Positions 53,158-63,083 are shown, counted from the stretch's first letter. The stretch is 64,000 nt of DNA from Mammaliicoccus sciuri (GCF_002901825.1 NZ_PPQD01000018.1:125252-189251), one strand, 5' to 3'. Translations and numbers: made by a program. The notes: generated by a model from the letters alone, not told the origin.

Positions 53158-53186
53158 AACGAATAAACCATCAAGGCTTATTCGTT
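53158..53186 (-). terminator. Terminator of the small membrane protein gene
   Basis: A 9-bp stem AACGAATAA/TTATTCGTT and T7 on the minus strand, 40 nt after the stop of the 53226 gene. Confidence 0.75.
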
Positions 53187-53225
53187 GAAGTTTCAATCAT
53201 ATACATTTTTACTCGTTAAATTTAA

Positions 53226-53435
53226 TTATTTAGAATATTGATCAAATTGATTAATAGATTGATCGCATTTCATACTGATAGCTAAATATACGATATAACC
53301 AGAAACCAGTACCATGATTAAAGCATAAACTGTTAATACATAAATATTAGAAATAATTGCCGTATTAAACAGTACCAACATGAGTATCATGATTGCATCT
53401 ATAATGCTTAATGATATGACACATACACGCTCCAT
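53226..53435 (-). CDS. Small two-pass membrane protein, 69 aa
   Basis: Two hydrophobic segments (about 4-30 and 32-54) are followed by a short polar tail (MKCDQSINQFDQYSK). No family recognised. AGAAGGG precedes the ATG. It lies alone between nupC and an aldo-keto reductase gene and has its own terminator, which supports a real gene. Function unknown. Confidence 0.6.
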   Translation of the reverse strand: MERVCVISLSIIDAIMILMLVLFNTAIISNIYVLTVYALIMVLVSGYIVYLAISMKCDQSINQFDQYSK

Positions 53436-53636
53436 TTTAACCCTTCTTTTCTCAATAATATGACTCTAGCTATTAGCTACTTATCTTGCGCAATGAGATA
53501 CATCTTACTACATTCACTATATGAATTCAATACGTTTTCCAAAATATTTATAAGCTGATTATTCCTATCAACAAAAATAGTTATGATATAGTTTACAAGT
53601 GTACAGTCATTATATTTATATAGGAGGCATTTTATC

Positions 53637-54467
53637 ATGGAAAATTATCATTTAAATGATGGACAAGTGTTACCGCAAGTAGGATTTGGTACGTATAAAT
53701 TGAACGGATCATCTGGTGTGCATGCAATCGTAAACGCATTAAACAATGGATATCGCATATTAGATACTGCATATAACTACGAAAATGAAGGTACTGTCGG
53801 AAAAGCGATACAAGAAAGCCATGTTAGTCGCGATCAAATTATCGTAACATCAAAGCTACCTGGTCGTTATCATAGTTATGATCAAGCCATTACTGCTATA
53901 CAAGAATCGATTTATCGATTAGGTGTAGAATATATTGACTTATATTTAATTCACTGGCCAAACCCTAAACAAGGCAAATATGTAGAAGCTTGGAAAGCAC
54001 TCATAGACGCACAAAAACTTGGCCTTATTAAATCTATTGGTGTATGTAATTTCTTAGAAGAACATATTGATACATTAGAAAAAGAAACTGGTGTACTACC
54101 TGCAGTTAACCAAATAGAATTACATCCTTATTTCAACCAAAAAGATGTACTCGAATATCATCAAGAAAAAGGTATTATAATAGAAGCTTGGAGTCCTCTA
54201 GGTCGCGCTTCAGAAGTTATAAACGATAAAGAAATTGGTAAAGTCGCTGAAAAATATAATAAAACAATTCCACAAATCATTTTAAAATGGCACGTTCAAA
54301 ATGGTATTGTCCCAATTCCAAAATCAACATCTAACGAAAGACAACTACAAAATTTAGATGTGTTTGATTTCTATTTAGAATCAGAAGATTTACACGCAAT
54401 CGAAGCATTAACTAAAGCTGATGGACGACTTAAAGATCAAGATCCAGCAACTTATGAAGAATTTTAA
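53637..54467 (+). CDS. Aldo/keto reductase, YvgN/YtbE-like
   Basis: A 276-residue NADPH-dependent aldo/keto reductase. AKR motifs are GFGTYKLNG, the catalytic tetrad in [28 protein letters not shown] and [14 protein letters not shown]. It belongs to the AKR5/YvgN group that reduces methylglyoxal and similar small carbonyls (family knowledge). An AGGAGG ribosome site precedes the ATG. A second AKR of a different subgroup follows 49 nt on. Confidence 0.9.
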   Translation: MENYHLNDGQVLPQVGFGTYKLNGSSGVHAIVNALNNGYRILDTAYNYENEGTVGKAIQESHVSRDQIIVTSKLPGRYHSYDQAITAIQESIYRLGVEYIDLYLIHWPNPKQGKYVEAWKALIDAQKLGLIKSIGVCNFLEEHIDTLEKETGVLPAVNQIELHPYFNQKDVLEYHQEKGIIIEAWSPLGRASEVINDKEIGKVAEKYNKTIPQIILKWHVQNGIVPIPKSTSNERQLQNLDVFDFYLESEDLHAIEALTKADGRLKDQDPATYEEF

Positions 54468-54516
54468 TTCAAACTTATTCAAATTTAAAACAAACAATGA
54501 GAAAAGGATGATTGAA

Positions 54517-55449
54517 ATGGCAAAACGCGTAAAATTAGGTAAATCAAATATTGAAGTTAACCCAATTGGTTTAGGAACTAATGCTGTTGGCGGTCATAAT
54601 TTATATCCAAACCTAGATGAAGAACAAGGTAAAAATGTTGTAAGAGCTGCCCTAGACAATGGCGTTAATTTATTAGATACTGCTTTCATCTATGGTCCTG
54701 GAAGATCAGAAGAACTTGTCGGAGAAGTCGTTAAAGAATACAATCGCGAAGATGTCGTTATCGCTACTAAAGGCGCTCACTACTTTGACGGTGATGATAC
54801 GAAATTATCTAACGACCCTGAATTTTTAAAAGAACAAGTTGAAAACAGCCTTAAAAGATTACAAACTGACTATATAGATTTATACTATATTCACTTCCCA
54901 GATGATGAAACACCTAAAGACGAAGCAGTTGCAGCTTTACAAGAATTAAAAGATGCTGGAAAAATTAAAGCAATCGGTGTTTCTAACTTCACTTTAGAAC
55001 AACTTAAAGAAGCCAATAAAAATGGTAATGTAGATGTTATTCAACATGAATATAATTTATTAAATCGTGAGAATGAACACATCTTAGAATATACCGCAGA
55101 ACATGATATTACATTTATTCCATATTTCCCATTAGCTGCAGGATTATTAGCTGGTAAATATGATGAGAATACAACATTCGATGATTTAAGAGCAGAAAAA
55201 CCAGAATTCCAAGGTGAAGCTTTTAAAGAAAATCTAAAAAAAGTAGACAAACTTAGAGAAATCGCTCAAGAGCATGGCGTAGACGTAGCGCATATTGTGT
55301 TAGCATATTATTTAACAAAACCATCATTAGATGTGATCATACCAGGCGCTAAACGAGGCGAACAAGTTATCGACAACTTAAAAACATTAGAAGTGAACTT
55401 AACAGAAGAGAACATTCAACTTATAGAATCACTCTTCCCAATCGCATAA
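54517..55449 (+). CDS. Aldo/keto reductase, YqkF/IolS-like
   Basis: A 310-residue aldo/keto reductase of the YqkF/IolS subgroup: [38 protein letters not shown] (catalytic Asp, Tyr), [27 protein letters not shown] and [14 protein letters not shown]. The frame extends upstream into the preceding gene (54421), but AAAAGG suits the ATG at 54517. It probably shares a transcript with the preceding AKR; the two are not close paralogues. Confidence 0.9.
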   Translation: MAKRVKLGKSNIEVNPIGLGTNAVGGHNLYPNLDEEQGKNVVRAALDNGVNLLDTAFIYGPGRSEELVGEVVKEYNREDVVIATKGAHYFDGDDTKLSNDPEFLKEQVENSLKRLQTDYIDLYYIHFPDDETPKDEAVAALQELKDAGKIKAIGVSNFTLEQLKEANKNGNVDVIQHEYNLLNRENEHILEYTAEHDITFIPYFPLAAGLLAGKYDENTTFDDLRAEKPEFQGEAFKENLKKVDKLREIAQEHGVDVAHIVLAYYLTKPSLDVIIPGAKRGEQVIDNLKTLEVNLTEENIQLIESLFPIA

Positions 55450-55459
55450 GTTTGATAAG

Positions 55460-55491
55460 AAGGCTGAGACAGGAAAAATTGTCTCAGCCTT
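55460..55491 (+). terminator. Terminator after the aldo/keto reductase pair
   Basis: A perfect 12-bp stem AAGGCTGAGACA with its complement and an 8-nt loop, followed by T3C. Confidence 0.88.
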
Positions 55492-55507
55492 TCATTATGT
55501 GACAGTG

Positions 55508-55590
55508 TGTTAACTTTCATTTTTTATGAATTCTGGTAATTAGAGGGCGGTCACTAAGGGACATTTCTCAGAATTCTGTCTCTAACACCT
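55508..55590. repeat. Intergenic repeat element, second copy of the 20.4-kb family
   Basis: GAATTCTGGTAATTAGA (55528-55544), preceded by TTAACT, is followed by AGGGACA (55557-55563), CATTTCTC, and TGTCTCT (55577-55583), a 7-bp hairpin with one wobble. Order and spacing match 20480-20535. The rest of 55450-55788 holds a terminator and a Fur box. Confidence 0.7.
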
Positions 55591-55717
55591 ACTCATTTTT
55601 CGACCATACAGTCATCTATCTATCAATCCCGCCCATACAAGTATGCCCACCTAATTTTTATTCATCTAAAAGAATTCACATATATATTTTATTAAAAAAT
55701 TATGACAATTCCTTCAT

Positions 55718-55732
55718 TGATATTGATTATCA
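55718..55732 (+). promoter_or_regulatory. Fur box upstream of iruO
   Basis: TGATATTGATTATCA matches the 7-1-7 consensus TGATAATNATTATCA at 13 of 14 defined positions. Confidence 0.85.
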
Positions 55733-55788
55733 TTTGCAAATATAGGATAATAACCGTAAGTTGAAATAATTAGGAGGAATCATGACTG

Positions 55789-56835
55789 ATGAATATTACA
55801 GACGTTACGATTATCGGTGGGGGGCCAGCGGGATTATTTGCGAGTTTTTATTCCGGGTTGAGAGGAATGAGCGTAAGAATAATAGATTTCCAAAATAAAT
55901 TAGGCGGTAAAATGCATGTCTACCCTGAAAAAGTCATTTGGGATATAGGGGCACTTGCGCCAAAACCTTGTTATGAAGTTATTCAAGATTTAGTGCAACA
56001 AGGCTTACATTTCGGTCCAGAAGTGTGCTTAGAAGAAAAAGTTATTGATATTAAAAAAGTTGAAGAACAACATTTTATTATATATACAGAAAAAGGTCAT
56101 GAGTATCATTCAAAATCTGTCATTATTGCTGTTGGTGGTGGCATAATTAAGCCTTTAACTTTAGATATTGAAGGTGCTGAGCGTTTTGAATTGTCCAATT
56201 TAAATTATGTTGTGCAGTCTATCCAGAAATTTAAAGACAAGCACATATTAATTTCGGGGGCAGGTAACTCTGCATTAGATTGGGCTTGTGATTTATCAGA
56301 ATATGCGAAAAGTGTTACGCTTTGCTACAGAAAAGAGGAAATTTCTGGGCATGAACATATGAAACAATTATTAGATAAACTTGATATCTCTAAAAAACCA
56401 AGTATGGTTATTAAACAACTTAACAGTGATCCTAATAAACCAGTTATCACAGAGGTTGTTTTAGAACATGTTGATACAAATGAACAAGAAATCGTACCTG
56501 TTGATGAAGTCATCATTAGTCATGGTTTTGATCGTGAATCAGAGTTACTTCATAATGCACAAACAAAAGTCAATTTAGTTAATGATTTCTTTATTGAAGG
56601 TTTAGGAAACAGTCAAACTTCAGTACCTGGTATATTCGGTGCTGGGGATATCATTAAACATGATGCGAAAGTTCATTTGATTGCTTCTTGTTTCAATGAT
56701 GCCGCAAATGCTGCAAACTTAGCTAAAAGCTATATCGATCCTGAAGCACAAGCAGGCGGTCGCGTATCGAGCCACAATGATATCTTCAAAGAAAAAAACA
56801 AAGAAGTTATCAAAAAATATATTGCACAATCTTAA
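55789..56835 (+). CDS. iruO: NADPH-dependent oxidoreductase IruO (haem/siderophore iron utilisation)
   Basis: A 348-residue two-dinucleotide-domain flavoprotein of the ferredoxin-NADP reductase/TrxR fold. FAD motif GGGPAGLFASFYSGLRG, NADPH motif SGAGNSALDWA and GIFGAGDI are present; there is no CxxC, as in YumC/IruO. Sequence along the whole length (ELGGKM-type loop, YPEKVIWDIG, VISHGFDR) corresponds to S. aureus IruO, which supplies electrons for haem degradation by IsdG/I and for siderophore reduction. The nearly perfect Fur box upstream agrees. GGAGG lies about 11 nt before this ATG. Confidence 0.92.
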   Translation: MNITDVTIIGGGPAGLFASFYSGLRGMSVRIIDFQNKLGGKMHVYPEKVIWDIGALAPKPCYEVIQDLVQQGLHFGPEVCLEEKVIDIKKVEEQHFIIYTEKGHEYHSKSVIIAVGGGIIKPLTLDIEGAERFELSNLNYVVQSIQKFKDKHILISGAGNSALDWACDLSEYAKSVTLCYRKEEISGHEHMKQLLDKLDISKKPSMVIKQLNSDPNKPVITEVVLEHVDTNEQEIVPVDEVIISHGFDRESELLHNAQTKVNLVNDFFIEGLGNSQTSVPGIFGAGDIIKHDAKVHLIASCFNDAANAANLAKSYIDPEAQAGGRVSSHNDIFKEKNKEVIKKYIAQS

Positions 56836-56847
56836 TACGAACTATTT

Positions 56848-56886
56848 ACCTTCCAATCTGTTTAACCTTAAAAGAGATTGGGAGGT
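56848..56886. terminator. Terminator after iruO
   Basis: ACCTTCCAATCT pairs with AGATTGGGAGGT (12 bp, one wobble), then TTTTATTTT. Confidence 0.87.
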
Positions 56887-56912
56887 TTTATTTTGTTAAA
56901 AATACTAAATTT

Positions 56913-57815
56913 TTATGTACATATCATACTTGAATAATCCTCTTGAAACTTTTTTAAATAATATTTAACTTCCTCATCTGATAAATCTCGCTCATGATCT
57001 ACTTCATTAAAAAAGCTTTGTCGTTCAATTTGTGCGTGTTTACGTTGTATCATATCACGATACTTTTTTGGCGTAACACCATAATACAATTTAAAAGAAT
57101 AAATATAAGACGATACATTATAAAATCCATGTTTTTCAGATATGTCGATTATTTTTTCTTGTGTATGAATTAAATCATACGTGCTATTTAACAATCTGAT
57201 GTCCGTTAAATAATCTTTAAAGTTCACACCCATTTGTTCTTTAAATAATTTCGAAAAATACGATTCAGAAATATGATATTTATCGGTAAATGTATTGATG
57301 GTTATACGTTCATTATAATGATCATATATATAATCTTTAATTTCATCAATTATCGGGTTGATATGTCGGTTAACAATTGGACATTCTTTTGAATAAACCG
57401 TTAAACGGTCTCTATAAAATTCTAATATCGTAATAAGTTGCTTCATTATTTTTAAATTGCGGTTGTTCTCTTGTATTAAATATAAATCACACAAGCATAT
57501 TAAATGGTCTCTTAAAGTGACTAATTCTGTTTGGTTTTGTATATACTGATGATATGAAAGTAACTCCGGTATCATCGTTGATATTAATGACTCATACAAA
57601 TGAATTTGTACAACAATATTCCCTTCTAGCACATCGAGTTTATACCACTCATTATGTTTAACAACAAACGTTTCCCCTTCTTTATATTGGTTACTATTCT
57701 CTTTGATCGTAACCATAACATGCCCCTTTAATACTACAAAAAATGAAATACCTATATGATTGCGATATTTAGTAGCAGAATATTTTAGGTATTTGATTTC
57801 ATATATATTTCTCAC
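56913..57815 (-). CDS. AraC-family transcriptional regulator
   Basis: About 300 residues. The N-terminal half resembles a cupin sensor domain (about 1-85, GHVMVTIKEN then EWYKLDV); the C-terminal AraC helix-turn-helix pair spans about 175-275, with ESYFSKLFKEQMGVNFKDYL and DISEKHGFYNVSSYIYSFKLYYGVTPKKYR. The frame is open to an ATG at 57866, but AGGAG fits the GTG at 57815. The target is unknown; glpT lies upstream on the same strand, but is separated by a terminator. Confidence 0.85.
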   Translation of the reverse strand: MRNIYEIKYLKYSATKYRNHIGISFFVVLKGHVMVTIKENSNQYKEGETFVVKHNEWYKLDVLEGNIVVQIHLYESLISTMIPELLSYHQYIQNQTELVTLRDHLICLCDLYLIQENNRNLKIMKQLITILEFYRDRLTVYSKECPIVNRHINPIIDEIKDYIYDHYNERITINTFTDKYHISESYFSKLFKEQMGVNFKDYLTDIRLLNSTYDLIHTQEKIIDISEKHGFYNVSSYIYSFKLYYGVTPKKYRDMIQRKHAQIERQSFFNEVDHERDLSDEEVKYYLKKFQEDYSSMICT

Positions 57816-58103
57816 AACAAATCTCCTAATTCTTTGATATCTTAATAAATTTAATCCAAATCCCATAAGTAAACATCGAATTACTTATGTAAAAATATAG
57901 AATTATAATGACGTTATTATAATTCGAAAACTTTAATCAGTAAATATATAAATTGAAGAAAATCAGATTAAGGTAAATGTTTTAATATTTTGAAAGAATC
58001 ATACAATTTATTAAGTGAGAATATATTGAATCGTATCATCGAATTTCGCGAACGTTTAGCATTCGATATTTCGACTTAATACAACTTCATTAAATACAAA
58101 AAG

Positions 58104-58131
58104 AGACTAAGGTACAACTACCCCAGTCTCA
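58104..58131 (-). terminator. Terminator of glpT
   Basis: GAGACT/AGTCTC stem followed on the minus strand by T5, 13 nt past the stop. The 328-nt gap 57816-58143 otherwise shows only a 7-bp ATCGAAT/ATTCGAT inverted repeat near 58040. Confidence 0.75.
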
Positions 58132-58143
58132 GTTCATATAATA

Positions 58144-59505
58144 TTATGATTTTACAACTTCTTGTCCACGTTTGTTCCAAGTTAAGATGAAACTTAGCAT
58201 TGCAAGGACACTAATGATTGTCAATAATAAAAATCCTGAATCCCATCCGAACTTATCCACTGTTAGTCCCATAATGATATTAGCCATTACAGCACCACCT
58301 AAATAACCAAACAATCCAGTTAATCCCGCAGCAGTACCTGCTGCTTTTTTAGGTACATAATCTAATGCTTGTAAGCCAATCAACATAACTGGTCCGTATA
58401 TTAGGAAGCCTATCGCGACTAATGCAATATTGTCTACTAATGGGTTTCCTGCTGGATTTAACCAATATACAATGACAGCGATTGTCACACCTAACATGAA
58501 TATAAATCCTGCTGGTCCCCTTCTACCTTTGAACACTTTATCTGAAATATAACCACATAATAATGTTCCTGGGATACCTGCCCATTCATATAAGAAGTAT
58601 GCCCAACCTGATGCATTTAAATCGAAACCTTTTTCTTCACTTAAATACGTAGGTGCCCAGTCTAGCACACCGTAACGAACAAAATAAACAAAGATATTTG
58701 CAATAGCAATCATCCAAACCCATTTGTTATTCAATACATATTTAAAGAGAATATCTTTTGTTGATAGCTCTACTTCTAAAGATTTCTGTTCTTTATTCGG
58801 ATAATCATTTCGATATTCTTCAATTGGTGGTAATCCCATTGATTGAGGTGTGTCCCTAACTAGAATATACGAAACAAGTGCAATAATTAATGCAATAATA
58901 GCTGGATAAATAAAAGCACCTTCAAAGCCTTTTAAGTAACCAAACGATAATGTTCCTGTAATCGAAATACCTAATAAAGCTATTGGTGCCATCAATCCAC
59001 CACCAACATTATGAGCGACATTCCAAATTGCTGTCTTACCACCACGTTCACTAACACTATACCAATGTACAAGTACTCTACCAGATGGCGGCCACCCCAT
59101 ACCTTGGAACCAACCATTTAAGAAAAGCATAATAAACATGATAAATACACTAGATGTTAAGACAGGTATAAAACCCATCAATAAATTAACGATTGCCGTT
59201 AATACTAAACCTAATGTTAAAAATATTCTTGCGTTACTCCGGTCACTTACTGTACCCATAATAAATTTACTAAAACCGTAAGCAATTGAAATAGCTGATA
59301 AAGCAAACCCTAATTCCGTCTTACTAAAGCCTTCATCAATTAATGCTGGCATCGCAAGTGAAAAGTTTTTCCTTAATAAATAGTAACCAGCATAACCAAG
59401 AAATATACCTATAAAGACTTGAAGTCTCAATTTCTTATATGTATCATCTACCTGTTCACTTGGCAGAGGATCTATATGTTTAGCCGGTTTCAAGAAATTC
59501 GCCAT
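58144..59505 (-). CDS. glpT: Glycerol-3-phosphate transporter GlpT
   Basis: A 453-residue major-facilitator OPA-family antiporter with 12 hydrophobic segments. [34 protein letters not shown] and [11 protein letters not shown] are GlpT hallmarks; the related UhpT lacks this exact set. It exchanges glycerol-3-phosphate for phosphate and also admits fosfomycin. GGAGG with 7-nt spacing supports the second ATG (59505). The promoter contains a cre-like site. Confidence 0.93.
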   Translation of the reverse strand: MANFLKPAKHIDPLPSEQVDDTYKKLRLQVFIGIFLGYAGYYLLRKNFSLAMPALIDEGFSKTELGFALSAISIAYGFSKFIMGTVSDRSNARIFLTLGLVLTAIVNLLMGFIPVLTSSVFIMFIMLFLNGWFQGMGWPPSGRVLVHWYSVSERGGKTAIWNVAHNVGGGLMAPIALLGISITGTLSFGYLKGFEGAFIYPAIIALIIALVSYILVRDTPQSMGLPPIEEYRNDYPNKEQKSLEVELSTKDILFKYVLNNKWVWMIAIANIFVYFVRYGVLDWAPTYLSEEKGFDLNASGWAYFLYEWAGIPGTLLCGYISDKVFKGRRGPAGFIFMLGVTIAVIVYWLNPAGNPLVDNIALVAIGFLIYGPVMLIGLQALDYVPKKAAGTAAGLTGLFGYLGGAVMANIIMGLTVDKFGWDSGFLLLTIISVLAMLSFILTWNKRGQEVVKS

Positions 59506-59574
59506 ACTCATACCTCCTAATATTAATTATTTGTAAAGAATGTAAAGATTTTGTAAATTTCAATTTATAATTTC

Positions 59575-59603
59575 ATCATATGTATTGCAAACGTTAAAGT
59601 CAA
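59575..59603 (-). promoter_or_regulatory. glpT promoter with cre-like site
   Basis: Minus strand TTGACT, 17-nt spacer, TATGAT. The plus-strand spacer sequence TTGCAAACGTTAAAG fits cre at 13 of 15 positions, predicting CcpA repression. Confidence 0.7.
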
Positions 59604-59691
59604 TGCATTTTTATATTTTTATTAATTAATTTAATTTATTTTTTAAACTTTTATTTAACACAGGTGTATTAAAATATGTTAGACTTCTACT

Positions 59692-60273
59692 ATGCCAAAA
59701 ATTATTAATCATAAAGAAAAAAAAGAACAAATTATTCAATATGCTTTTCAGTCAATTGTTGAAAATGGTGCAAAGGGATCTACGGTTAGACAAATTGCTA
59801 AACTCGCACAAATGACACCTGGACAAATTAGATACTATTTTCCAAGTCATTCAGAATTACTCAGTGCAGTTATGTCTGAAGTAGAACTAAAAGTAAGAAG
59901 GAGAATCGAAGCAATACTCACGTCTGATAACCAAGACACAATTGATAAAGTAAAAGCATGTTTACTCACCGTTTTGCCGTTAGATGAAGAGAGATTAGCT
60001 GATATGGAAGTATGGATGGCCTTTCGATATGACAGCCATGAATACGGACAAAGTACTTTAGATGATGGATTAGACGAACTATGTACAACGGTATTAACGA
60101 TTTTAGAACGCGACAACTTATTAAAAAACAACAGCAATATACATCTTAATTCAATGAGACTTCACGCATTAATTGATGGATTAGCACTTCATAAATTGTT
60201 AAATTCAAAACAGACCTCAAATGAAGATATTGAAGCAATTGTATTCGAAGAAATTTCAAAGCTTACGAAATAA
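59692..60273 (+). CDS. TetR/AcrR-family transcriptional regulator
   Basis: A 193-residue TetR protein: helix-turn-helix in KEQIIQYAFQSIVENGAKGSTVRQIAKLAQMTPGQIRYYFPSHSELL, C-terminal domain of the BetI/PksA-like kind (DMEVWMAFRYDS, LHALIDGLALHKLL). It heads a two-gene unit with a membrane protein starting 13 nt later and probably regulates it. No classical ribosome site is seen; the transcript may be leaderless, since a TATGTT-type -10 lies just upstream. Confidence 0.85.
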   Translation: MPKIINHKEKKEQIIQYAFQSIVENGAKGSTVRQIAKLAQMTPGQIRYYFPSHSELLSAVMSEVELKVRRRIEAILTSDNQDTIDKVKACLLTVLPLDEERLADMEVWMAFRYDSHEYGQSTLDDGLDELCTTVLTILERDNLLKNNSNIHLNSMRLHALIDGLALHKLLNSKQTSNEDIEAIVFEEISKLTK

Positions 60274-60286
60274 AGGAGGATAAGTC

Positions 60287-60832
60287 ATGAATTTTATTGT
60301 ATGGCTCATTATTTTTTGTGAAGTTGCATTCTGGGTCGTTATACTACTCGGACTCGTCACAAGATATGTATTCAGACAGAAAAAGCTTGGGCTCATTTTT
60401 CTAGCACTAACACCCGTTATTGATTTGATTCTATTAATCACAACAGCTGTTGATTTAATGAATGGCGCAACTGCCGAAACACCTCACGCTATTGCTGCTG
60501 TTTATATATCCGTTTCAATTGTCTTTGGTAAAAGTATGATTCAATGGGCTGATGACCGCTTCAGATATTATGTCATGAAAGAAGGTAGCAAACCTGAGAA
60601 GCCTAGTGGGTTCGCGTATGCGAAACTGTATGCGAAAAGTTGGTTCAAACATTTACTCTCTTACATTATAGGGACAGGTATTCTACATTTAATCATTTAC
60701 TTAATTCATGACAAAAGTAGGACTGAAGCTATGGATGGTGTCATCCACATTTGGTCAATAGTGCTCATTATTGATTTAGCCATCACCATCTCGTATTTCA
60801 TATGGCCACCAAAAAAGAAACAGTCAGAATAG
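60287..60832 (+). CDS. Multi-pass membrane protein co-transcribed with TetR regulator
   Basis: A 181-residue protein with four to five hydrophobic segments (about 3-25, 40-58, 70-85, 118-140, 155-175) and a basic loop KEGSKPEKPSGFAYAKLYAKSW. It resembles uncharacterised Gram-positive membrane proteins found next to TetR genes; I cannot name its family. AAGGAGG ribosome site. Likely target of the adjacent regulator. Confidence 0.65.
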   Translation: MNFIVWLIIFCEVAFWVVILLGLVTRYVFRQKKLGLIFLALTPVIDLILLITTAVDLMNGATAETPHAIAAVYISVSIVFGKSMIQWADDRFRYYVMKEGSKPEKPSGFAYAKLYAKSWFKHLLSYIIGTGILHLIIYLIHDKSRTEAMDGVIHIWSIVLIIDLAITISYFIWPPKKKQSE

Positions 60833-60833
60833 A

Positions 60834-60864
60834 AGAACCTGAGCCATTTTTTGGCTCAGGTTCT
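60834..60864. terminator. Bidirectional terminator
   Basis: A perfect 13-bp stem AGAACCTGAGCCA with its complement, T5 after, between convergent genes. Confidence 0.9.
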
Positions 60865-60872
60865 TTTTACGT

Positions 60873-61898
60873 CTATTTATCGTGTTCATCTTCAATGTTA
60901 CCGACAATATTTTCAAGTATGTCTTCCATCGTGATCATACCTGCTAATTTACCTTGTTCATTATGAACGATTGCGATATGTGCACGTTGTTTTTTCATTT
61001 TATCTAATACGTTTTGAATAGCGTCTGTCTCTTTGACATATATGATTTCGTGAATTAATTCAGTTATATCTTGTATGTTGTCTTTCAATAAATCTTTCGC
61101 ATGTATATATCCAATAACATTCGTTTTATCATCTTGATACACTGGATATCTTGTATAATAACCATTTTTCACAAATTGAATGGCTTCTTGTTGACTAGAT
61201 TTACTATTGATCATTGTCATATTGTCTCTAGAAATCATACAATCTTTGACAACAAGTTCATCATAAATAAATACTTTATTAATATGTTCTAATTCTGTTG
61301 ATGAAATTTCTCCGCCTTGGTGACTTTCTTTAATCAACATCTTCAATTCTTCTTCAGAGTGATATAATTCAGATTCTTTCGCAGGTTTCATACCAAATAA
61401 GCTCAATATCATTCTTGCTGACCCATTTAAAATAAAGATAAAAGGATATAATAATTTGTAAAACAGTATAATCGGTCTTGCAAAGAACAATGTAACTTGT
61501 TCAGCTTTTTGAATTGCGATAGTCTTTGGCGCCATTTCTCCTACTACAACGTGTAAATATGTTGCAATAATAAATGCGCTTGCTAAAGTTAAGATATGAA
61601 TAACCGATTCTGATAATCCAAAGCTACTATAAAGTGGATGCAAAATAAACTCAAATGTTGATTCTCCAACCATACCAATTCCGAGTGCTGTAATGGTTAT
61701 ACCTAACTGACATGCCGCTAAATACTCATCAAGATGTTCAACTACCTTTTTAGCTGGTTGAGCGTTCTTATAATTCTGTTCTGCTAAATAGTTAATTCTA
61801 GATGACCTGACCTTTACAATCGCAAACTCCGTCGCAACAAAGAATCCGGTTAAAGCGAGTAATACAATAAACGTGATTAAACTAATTGTGGTCCCCAA
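60873..61898 (-). CDS. mpfB: CNNM/HlyC family membrane protein, MpfB-like
   Basis: A 341-residue paralogue of mpfA. A DUF21 membrane domain (about 1-185, with VVGEMAPKT) and two CBS domains (about 205-335, ending GMITMEDILENIVGNIED) are present; the C-terminal CorC/HlyC domain of mpfA is absent, as in the shorter S. aureus MpfB. It is presumably involved in Mg2+ or Co2+ handling. The only start in frame near the ribosome site is TTG, 13 nt from GGAGG, an unusually long gap shared in kind with mpfA. Monocistronic. Confidence 0.82.
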   Translation of the reverse strand: MGTTISLITFIVLLALTGFFVATEFAIVKVRSSRINYLAEQNYKNAQPAKKVVEHLDEYLAACQLGITITALGIGMVGESTFEFILHPLYSSFGLSESVIHILTLASAFIIATYLHVVVGEMAPKTIAIQKAEQVTLFFARPIILFYKLLYPFIFILNGSARMILSLFGMKPAKESELYHSEEELKMLIKESHQGGEISSTELEHINKVFIYDELVVKDCMISRDNMTMINSKSSQQEAIQFVKNGYYTRYPVYQDDKTNVIGYIHAKDLLKDNIQDITELIHEIIYVKETDAIQNVLDKMKKQRAHIAIVHNEQGKLAGMITMEDILENIVGNIEDEHDK

Positions 61899-61995
61899 TT
61901 ATTAATTAATTCCTCCATATAATAAAAAATTCCAACCATATTTGGCTGTCATTTAATTTTACACTATTTCGAATAATTTTTATAATAATATACAT

Positions 61996-62024
61996 TTGAA
62001 ATTACATTACTAAAGGGCTATACT
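61996..62024 (+). promoter_or_regulatory. Promoter of the FusB-family gene
   Basis: TTGAAA (61996-62001), 17-nt spacer, TATACT (62019-62024), with a start expected near 62031, directly before the leader peptide's ribosome site. Confidence 0.8.
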
Positions 62025-62050
62025 AGTGTCTGATAAGGAGGGATCTTAAG

Positions 62051-62110
62051 ATGCTACTAAATGTGTCATGTTCTCTACAATTATTCATACCCAACGATCA
62101 AATGAAATAA
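62051..62110 (+). CDS. Leader peptide of the FusB-family gene, 19 aa
   Basis: AAGGAGGG lies 8 nt before an ATG opening a 19-codon frame (MLLNVSCSLQLFIPNDQMK) that ends 20 nt before the FusB-family ATG. Position, strong ribosome site and short length fit an attenuation leader; fusB in staphylococci has been reported to be inducible through a leader. The secondary structure that would block the second ribosome site is not obvious by eye. Confidence 0.7.
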   Translation: MLLNVSCSLQLFIPNDQMK

Positions 62111-62130
62111 TTTAAAAGAAGGGATTTAAT

Positions 62131-62775
62131 ATGAATAATTACATTAAACCATATCAATTCGTTAGTATTAAAGAAAAATCAGAACAGTTATTTAACGTTT
62201 ATAAATCTGTAAATGATATAAAAACAATCGATACGTTTCAAGCTATAACATACGACCATATTTCACAGCTTTTTGAGGAAAAGCATTCTGAAATAGAAGA
62301 TTTCACAAAAATCATTATGAATAAAAAGATTTCTCGATCACAAATTGAGAAATTATTATTTGGGCTTAAAAGCTACGTCGTCCCATTTGAACAGCCTTCA
62401 AGTAAGCAACTTGAAAAGATCTTTAAAAAGACTAAAAAGTTAAAACAACCAGAATGGGATAACATAGACTTAAAAGAGTCTTCATATATAGGTTGGAATG
62501 ATTCTGGTAAACAAAAGAAATTTATCGTGCTCTATGAAGACGATAAATTGATAGGCGTATCAGGCGATTTATCACCAACCATTAAGCCTGGAATCTGTAG
62601 TATATGTAAGAAAGAATCCAATGTTTCCATGTTTCTATCTACGACGAAATCTAAAGGTGATGGAACATATACTAAAAATGGTAATTACATTTGCCATGAT
62701 AGTGAACATTGTAATCAACAGCTCGATCAACTAAACGGATTATATGAGTTTATACACACCGTAAAAACAAAATAA
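62131..62775 (+). CDS. FusB/FusC-family EF-G-binding protein (fusidic acid resistance type)
   Basis: A 214-residue FusB-family protein. The helical N-terminal part contains SYVVPFEQPSSKQLEKIFKK, and the C-terminal zinc finger has Cys156, Cys159, Cys188 and Cys194 in GICSICKKESNVSMF and YICHDSEHC, closely following FusB (213 aa). FusB proteins bind EF-G and rescue it from fusidic acid-locked ribosomes. This is a chromosomal, divergent member, comparable with the intrinsic fusD/fusF genes. AGAAGGG ribosome site; own promoter and leader peptide. Confidence 0.9.
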   Translation: MNNYIKPYQFVSIKEKSEQLFNVYKSVNDIKTIDTFQAITYDHISQLFEEKHSEIEDFTKIIMNKKISRSQIEKLLFGLKSYVVPFEQPSSKQLEKIFKKTKKLKQPEWDNIDLKESSYIGWNDSGKQKKFIVLYEDDKLIGVSGDLSPTIKPGICSICKKESNVSMFLSTTKSKGDGTYTKNGNYICHDSEHCNQQLDQLNGLYEFIHTVKTK

Positions 62776-62784
62776 TCAATAAGG

Positions 62785-62819
62785 AAGCTGAGCACATCAT
62801 CAAATGATGGCTCAGCTTT
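62785..62819 (+). terminator. Terminator of the FusB-family gene
   Basis: AAGCTGAGC/GCTCAGCTT outer stem with an inner ATCAT/ATGAT stem, then T4. Confidence 0.87.
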
Positions 62820-62824
62820 TCATT

Positions 62825-63083
62825 TATCGGACTGGTAATCCCGTTTTCAGGTCGATAAATTTTTTTATCGGACTGGTATTCTCTTTTTCGGGTCGATAAA
62901 TTTTTTTATCGGTCTGAAAATTCCGTTTTCGGGTCGATAAATTTTTTTATCGGTCTGAAAATCCCGTTTTCGGGTCGATAATTTATTTTATCGGTCCGTA
63001 TTTCTCATTTCTGGACCGGTAATTATTTTTATCGGTACATATTTTCCATTTCTGGACCGGTAATTTTATTTATCGGTCCAGAA
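62825..63083. repeat. 41-bp hairpin repeat array, family A, second copy
   Basis: GTCGATA units restart every 41 bp (62851, 62892, 62933, 62974) and then change to GGACCGG...CGGTCC units, the same transition as at 27676-27990. Each unit is an A/T loop flanked by complementary arms. It lies between convergent genes and fills most of 62776-63117. Confidence 0.9.
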
